A stretch of 9,391 nucleotides of DNA from an uncultured Opitutaceae bacterium (lineage in GTDB: Bacteria; Verrucomicrobiota; Verrucomicrobiia; Opitutales; Opitutaceae): contig CAISJA010000117.1 in NCBI GenBank assembly GCA_903885525.1, forward strand, positions 1 through 9,391, given 5' to 3'. Below, one piece after another: positions 7,504 to 9,391 of this stretch; the stretch's first letter is position 1, and each line of letters opens with the position of its first letter. The notes beneath the pieces are model-generated. The model did no database searches and had not been told where the DNA came from. It worked only from the letters and a program-made list of their open reading frames with translations. Both the position numbers and the translations under genes were made by a program.

Positions 7504-7546
7504 GTCTGGCCGGCGGCCGCCGGGCGTTCGGCCAGACGCCCTGGCC
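7504..7546. repeat. GC-rich block of overlapping, mutually exclusive inverted repeats
   Basis: Four perfect pairings share the same bases. GTCTGGCCG (7504-7512) pairs with CGGCCAGAC (7529-7537). GGCCAG (7530-7535) pairs with CTGGCC (7541-7546). GGGCGT (7522-7527) pairs with ACGCCC (7536-7541). CCGGCGGCCGCCGG (7510-7523) is a 14-bp palindrome. The 9-bp stem and the two 6-bp stems cannot all form together. The block lies about 70 nt before the mini-ORF and 175 nt before the first efflux gene on the minus strand, so it would be in their 5' leader if transcription starts further upstream. No T-run flanks it. Confidence 0.4.
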
Positions 7547-7648
7547 TCTGATTGCACCGCCCCGGCGCACCCAGAGTGGCCTGCGGGAAGGAGGACGGTC
7601 GGCGTCAGCTCGGAGATATGCATGAGGGGGCGATTTCTGCTAAGTTTT

Positions 7649-7663
7649 CGCACGAAGGGTGCG
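7649..7663. repeat. 5-bp inverted repeat, possible operator or hairpin
   Basis: CGCAC (7649-7653) and GTGCG (7659-7663) flank GAAGG. The site is short and GC-rich, so chance is likely. It is listed because it sits in the divergent control region near a second dyad at 7692-7712. Confidence 0.2.
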
Positions 7664-7691
7664 TTGGCTGGCAGTCGTACACCCCGTGCGG

Positions 7692-7712
7692 GAAAATCAC
7701 TCAGCAATTTTC
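7692..7712. repeat. 6-bp AT-rich inverted repeat, candidate operator
   Basis: GAAAAT (7692-7697) and ATTTTC (7707-7712) form a perfect dyad with a 9-nt spacer. AT-rich dyads stand out in this GC-rich DNA. It lies about 67 bp upstream of the plus-strand -35 element and about 255 bp upstream of the mini-ORF start on the other strand, so it could serve either direction. Confidence 0.3.
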
Positions 7713-7758
7713 GCGTGGCCAGCGGCTGCCGAGGGCTGAGACCTGACAAGCGTCCCTC

Positions 7759-7788
7759 ATTTTGGAGAAAATCCCGGGTTGAGGGATT
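7759..7788. repeat. Two overlapping inverted repeats at the sigma-operon promoter, candidate operator
   Basis: ATTTT (7759-7763) and AAAAT (7768-7772) form a dyad around GGAG. Overlapping it, AATCCC (7770-7775) and GGGATT (7783-7788) form a second perfect dyad around a 7-nt spacer. The second dyad covers the predicted -35 box (7779-7784), so a protein bound there would block or recruit RNA polymerase. It does not match CueR, CusR or CopY consensus sites as I know them. Confidence 0.4.
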
Positions 7789-7807
7789 GGGGGCTCTTTG
7801 GTGTAAT
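7779..7807 (+). promoter_or_regulatory. Predicted promoter of the anti-sigma/sensor/sigma operon
   Basis: TTGAGG (7779-7784; 4 of 6 matches to TTGACA) is followed by a 17-nt spacer and TGTAAT (7802-7807; 5 of 6 matches to TATAAT). The start site would be near 7814, leaving only about 10 nt before the ATG at 7824. This suggests basal housekeeping-sigma expression with a very short leader. The -35 lies inside an inverted repeat. Confidence 0.5.
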
Positions 7808-7823
7808 ACCGTGCACAACCGCC

Positions 7824-8126
7824 ATGCCTGCTCCCCCTGATCCACTGTCTGACACCCTCCATCGTTGGAAGGTCGAACCTCCGGCCGGTCCCGGTTTCCG
7901 TGCTGACGTCTGGCGGCGCATCAGTGAGCGCGCCCAGGAATCCTGGCCTGTGTATCTGCGGAGCCATGCCACGGCGTGGATGGCGGCGACCGTCCTGACC
8001 TTTGGCGCGGCGGCGTACACCGGTCATGCCACGGCCCAGGCCCGGATTCGGTCAGACCGCGCAACACTGGTGGTCTCCTACTTGGTGGATCTCGATCCCC
8101 GGGTGCAGGCAGACCTGAAGCCCTGA
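7824..8126 (+). CDS. Small single-pass membrane protein, probable anti-sigma factor (CnrY-like position)
   Basis: The 100-aa protein starts MPAPPDPLSDTLHRW. It has a basic, soluble N-terminal part (1-48) containing PGFRADVWRRI (22-32), one hydrophobic segment at about 49-66 (AWMAATVLTFGAAAY) and a short tail ending VVSYLVDLDPRVQADLKP. Arg46 before the membrane segment predicts a cytoplasmic N-terminus and periplasmic C-terminus. Size, topology and position ahead of a metal sensor and a sigma factor match CnrY-type anti-sigma factors, whose cytoplasmic segment holds the sigma factor. I see no sequence similarity strong enough to prove this. The frame could open at a TTG at 7779, but that lies on the -35 box, so ATG 7824 is preferred. 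The stop is 3 nt before the sensor gene. Confidence 0.7.
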   Translation: MPAPPDPLSDTLHRWKVEPPAGPGFRADVWRRISERAQESWPVYLRSHATAWMAATVLTFGAAAYTGHATAQARIRSDRATLVVSYLVDLDPRVQADLKP

Positions 8127-8129
8127 TCC

Positions 8130-8606
8130 ATGAAATACCTGCTTCCCACCCTCGGACTCCTGGCTGCCGCCGCCCTCGCTGTGGGTGCCTGTTGCTACCG
8201 GCTGAGCGGCGACCCGGCCCTGCATGCCGCCGCCAGGAAGGGTGATGCCATGGAGTGGTTGCGGGTGGATTTCCACCTCGACGAACAACAATTGGCCACC
8301 ATCCGCCGATTGCACGAAAACTACTCCGCCACGTGCGACGAACATTGCCGGAGGATTCAGGAGGCAGGCCGGATGAAGCAGGCCCTGCTCGCCCGGGGCG
8401 CCTCCCCGGCGGAGAGGCAGGCCGCGGACAAGCAGTTCCAGGACCTGCGCACCGCCTGCGAGACAGCCCTGGCGCACCATGTCCGCGAGGTGGCCGCGAT
8501 CATGTCCCGGCAGGACGGCCAACGCTACCTTGCGCTGGTGATGCCCCAAATCACCCGTTTTGACCATCAAGCGGCGCCTGACCTTCGCTTCGGCAGCACT
8601 CCCTGA
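8130..8606 (+). CDS. Membrane-anchored periplasmic heavy-metal sensor (CnrX/ZraP-like fold)
   Basis: The 158-aa product has a hydrophobic N-terminus (4-20) ending VGACC, so it is either membrane-anchored or a lipoprotein at Cys21. The rest is a predicted all-helical hairpin typical of periplasmic metal-sensing/resistance proteins: AMEWLRVDFHLDEQQLATI (40-58), LHENYSATCDEHCRRI (61-76), ASPAERQAAD (91-100), then CETALAHHVREVAAIMS (110-126). His62, Cys69, His72, Cys73, Cys110, His116/117 and Met125 are candidate ligands. CnrX binds Ni/Co with His/Glu/Met; here the first His pair seems to be replaced by Met41/Arg45 while cysteines are added, which suits Cu or Ag. It probably passes the metal signal to the membrane protein encoded just upstream. 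Its stop lies 2 nt before the sigma-factor start, implying coupled translation. Confidence 0.8.
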   Translation: MKYLLPTLGLLAAAALAVGACCYRLSGDPALHAAARKGDAMEWLRVDFHLDEQQLATIRRLHENYSATCDEHCRRIQEAGRMKQALLARGASPAERQAADKQFQDLRTACETALAHHVREVAAIMSRQDGQRYLALVMPQITRFDHQAAPDLRFGSTP

Positions 8607-8608
8607 GC

Positions 8609-9196
8609 ATGGCTGCCGATCCGGGTGACAGCCCAAGCGATGAAGAGCTGATGCTTCGCCTCCAAGCGGGGCATGAGCCGGCTTTGGCGGCCTTGATGCA
8701 ACGCTGGGAACTTCCGGTGAAACGCTTTCTTTTTCGGATCGTGGGCAACACCGCCGAATCGGAGGATTTGGCCCAGGAAGTGTTTGTGCGCGTGTTCACG
8801 AAGCGCTCCAGTTACCGTGCGGGGGCCAGGTTTTCGACCTGGTGCTTTACCATCGCCGCCAATCAGGCCAGGAACCGCCTGCGCTGGTGGCGGAGGCACC
8901 CTGCGCTTTCTTGGAATGCCTGGACGGAAGCCGGGGGCGATGCGCCCGACGAATCCCCGTGGGGAGCCCAAGCTTCCGCCACAGCCGTCCGCCATGAGCA
9001 GATTGCCACCGTGCAACTTGCGGTGGCCGCGCTCCCCTTGGATCAACGCACGGCCCTGGTCCTGTTTGAATATGAAGGCCAGTCCATGGCCGAGATCGCC
9101 GCCACCCTGGGCTGTTCGCCAAAGGCGGTGGAAAACCGCCTGTATCGGGCCCGTCAGCAACTGAAGAGTGCCTTGGCGATCGGCCGTGTCGCGTAA
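8609..9196 (+). CDS. ECF-type RNA polymerase sigma factor
   Basis: The 195-aa protein has the two domains of extracytoplasmic-function sigma factors. Region 2 spans about 12-91 (ELMLRLQAGHEPALAALMQR, SEDLAQEVFVRVF at 51-63, ARFSTWCFTIAANQARNRLR at 73-92). A variable linker (93-130) leads to region 4 at about 132-186 (LPLDQRTALVLFEYEGQSMA, EIAATLGCSPKAVENRLYRA at 162-181), the helix-turn-helix that reads the -35 box. It lacks region 3, as expected for the group. It is the last gene of the sensor operon and matches CnrH in length and place. The likely target is the divergent efflux operon and perhaps its own promoter. No Shine-Dalgarno sequence precedes the ATG. Confidence 0.93.
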   Translation: MAADPGDSPSDEELMLRLQAGHEPALAALMQRWELPVKRFLFRIVGNTAESEDLAQEVFVRVFTKRSSYRAGARFSTWCFTIAANQARNRLRWWRRHPALSWNAWTEAGGDAPDESPWGAQASATAVRHEQIATVQLAVAALPLDQRTALVLFEYEGQSMAEIAATLGCSPKAVENRLYRARQQLKSALAIGRVA

Positions 9197-9391
9197 GGGA
9201 ATTGCCTGCCGGTTTCCGCCGGCTCCCTACGTCCGCTCCGCCCTGCCGGTTTGTCTCTCCGCGTTGCGGACGCTGCCGTGGAGCGGTCAAGCTCTGCGGA
9301 GAAATCCGACCCTCCCGCTCCGGCCTTCCGGCTGGGGGACGGTCGTTCGACGATGCCGCGATCTGTCCAGCGCCGATTAGGTTTCGAGGTC
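9197..9391. other. Downstream intergenic stretch with clustered short inverted repeats
   Basis: No credible gene is seen in these 195 nt. CGTCCGC (9230-9236) pairs with GCGGACG (9266-9272), CCGCTCC (9233-9239) with GGAGCGG (9280-9286), and TCCGC (9258-9262) with GCGGA (9266-9270) around a 3-nt loop. CCTGCCGGTTT occurs twice (9205-9215, 9242-9252). GCCGG/CCGGC just after the sigma-factor stop could form a small hairpin, but no T-run follows, so a terminator cannot be claimed. It may be a dispersed REP-like element or simply GC-rich spacer. Confidence 0.3.

Larger units (their letters stand above)
7330..7823. other. Divergent control region between the efflux operon and the sigma-factor operon
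   Basis: This stretch of about 490 nt separates the minus-strand efflux genes from the plus-strand regulatory genes. It holds the mini-ORF (7359-7436), the structured GC block (7504-7546), and dyads at 7649-7663, 7692-7712, 7759-7772 and 7770-7788. The plus-strand promoter overlaps the last of these. Longer frames across it on either strand have poor, arginine/glycine-rich translations and overlap the promoter region, so I do not call them genes. I did not find a convincing sigma-70 promoter facing the efflux operon. That fits control by an alternative sigma factor, although no clear ECF-type -35/-10 pair could be picked by eye either. Confidence 0.6.

Noticed and set aside
6928..7551. A 207-codon plus-strand frame
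   Set aside because: It is antisense to the small cysteine protein and the leader region, without recognisable features.
7468..7845. A 125-codon minus-strand frame across the divergent control region
   Set aside because: It would overlap the start of the plus-strand regulatory operon and its promoter. The translation shows no domain, and its tail overlaps the structured GC block in a different frame from the mini-ORF.
8567..9160. A 197-codon minus-strand frame
   Set aside because: It is antisense to the clear ECF sigma factor and has no domain.
9168..9380. A 70-codon plus-strand frame starting inside the sigma-factor gene
   Set aside because: It has a GTG start within the sigma-factor coding region, an Arg/Pro/Ser-rich translation and no signal or motif. 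The underlying DNA is full of inverted repeats.

Overview
The window comes from a GC-rich Gram-negative (diderm) bacterium: it encodes a complete three-part efflux pump with an outer-membrane factor, and several exported proteins. None of the gene starts has a strong Shine-Dalgarno sequence. The tandem metal-binding head and DUF3347-like tail on the membrane fusion protein, together with the small YPLKTC...FCCRRC protein, resemble what I know from Verrucomicrobiota (Opitutales-like) genomes. That placement is an inference from recalled protein style, not a proven assignment.

Layout. Positions 1-150 hold the first 50 codons of a minus-strand exported protein cut by the window edge, with its own likely promoter at 197-225. 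Positions 413-7329 carry a tight minus-strand operon, in transcription order: a small exported TRASH/YHS-like cysteine protein (7329-6988), a TolC-family outer-membrane lipoprotein (6980-5616), a CusB-type periplasmic adaptor (5602-3728) and a CusA-type RND pump (3718-413). Gaps between these genes are only 7-13 nt. The pump keeps all three methionines of the Cu(I)/Ag(I) path of E. coli CusA, so copper/silver export is the best reading. Ahead of the operon lies a roughly 490-nt divergent control region (7330-7823). It holds a 25-codon ORF with a Cys-Cys-His-Pro-His core, a GC-rich block able to form competing hairpins, and several short inverted repeats.

On the plus strand, 7824-9196 is a three-gene operon with 3-nt and 2-nt gaps: a 100-aa single-pass membrane protein (probable anti-sigma), a 158-aa membrane-anchored periplasmic metal sensor, and a 195-aa ECF sigma factor. 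The order and sizes mirror cnrY-cnrX-cnrH, the nickel/cobalt signalling module of Cupriavidus. Here it faces a Cus-type pump head-to-head, and the sensor is rich in Cys/His (LHENYSATCDEHC). The simplest model is that periplasmic copper or silver is felt by the sensor, which makes the anti-sigma release the sigma factor, which then turns on the efflux operon. No CusRS-type two-component system, CueR-type regulator or CusF is visible. Positions 9197-9391 show no convincing gene but are rich in short inverted repeats.
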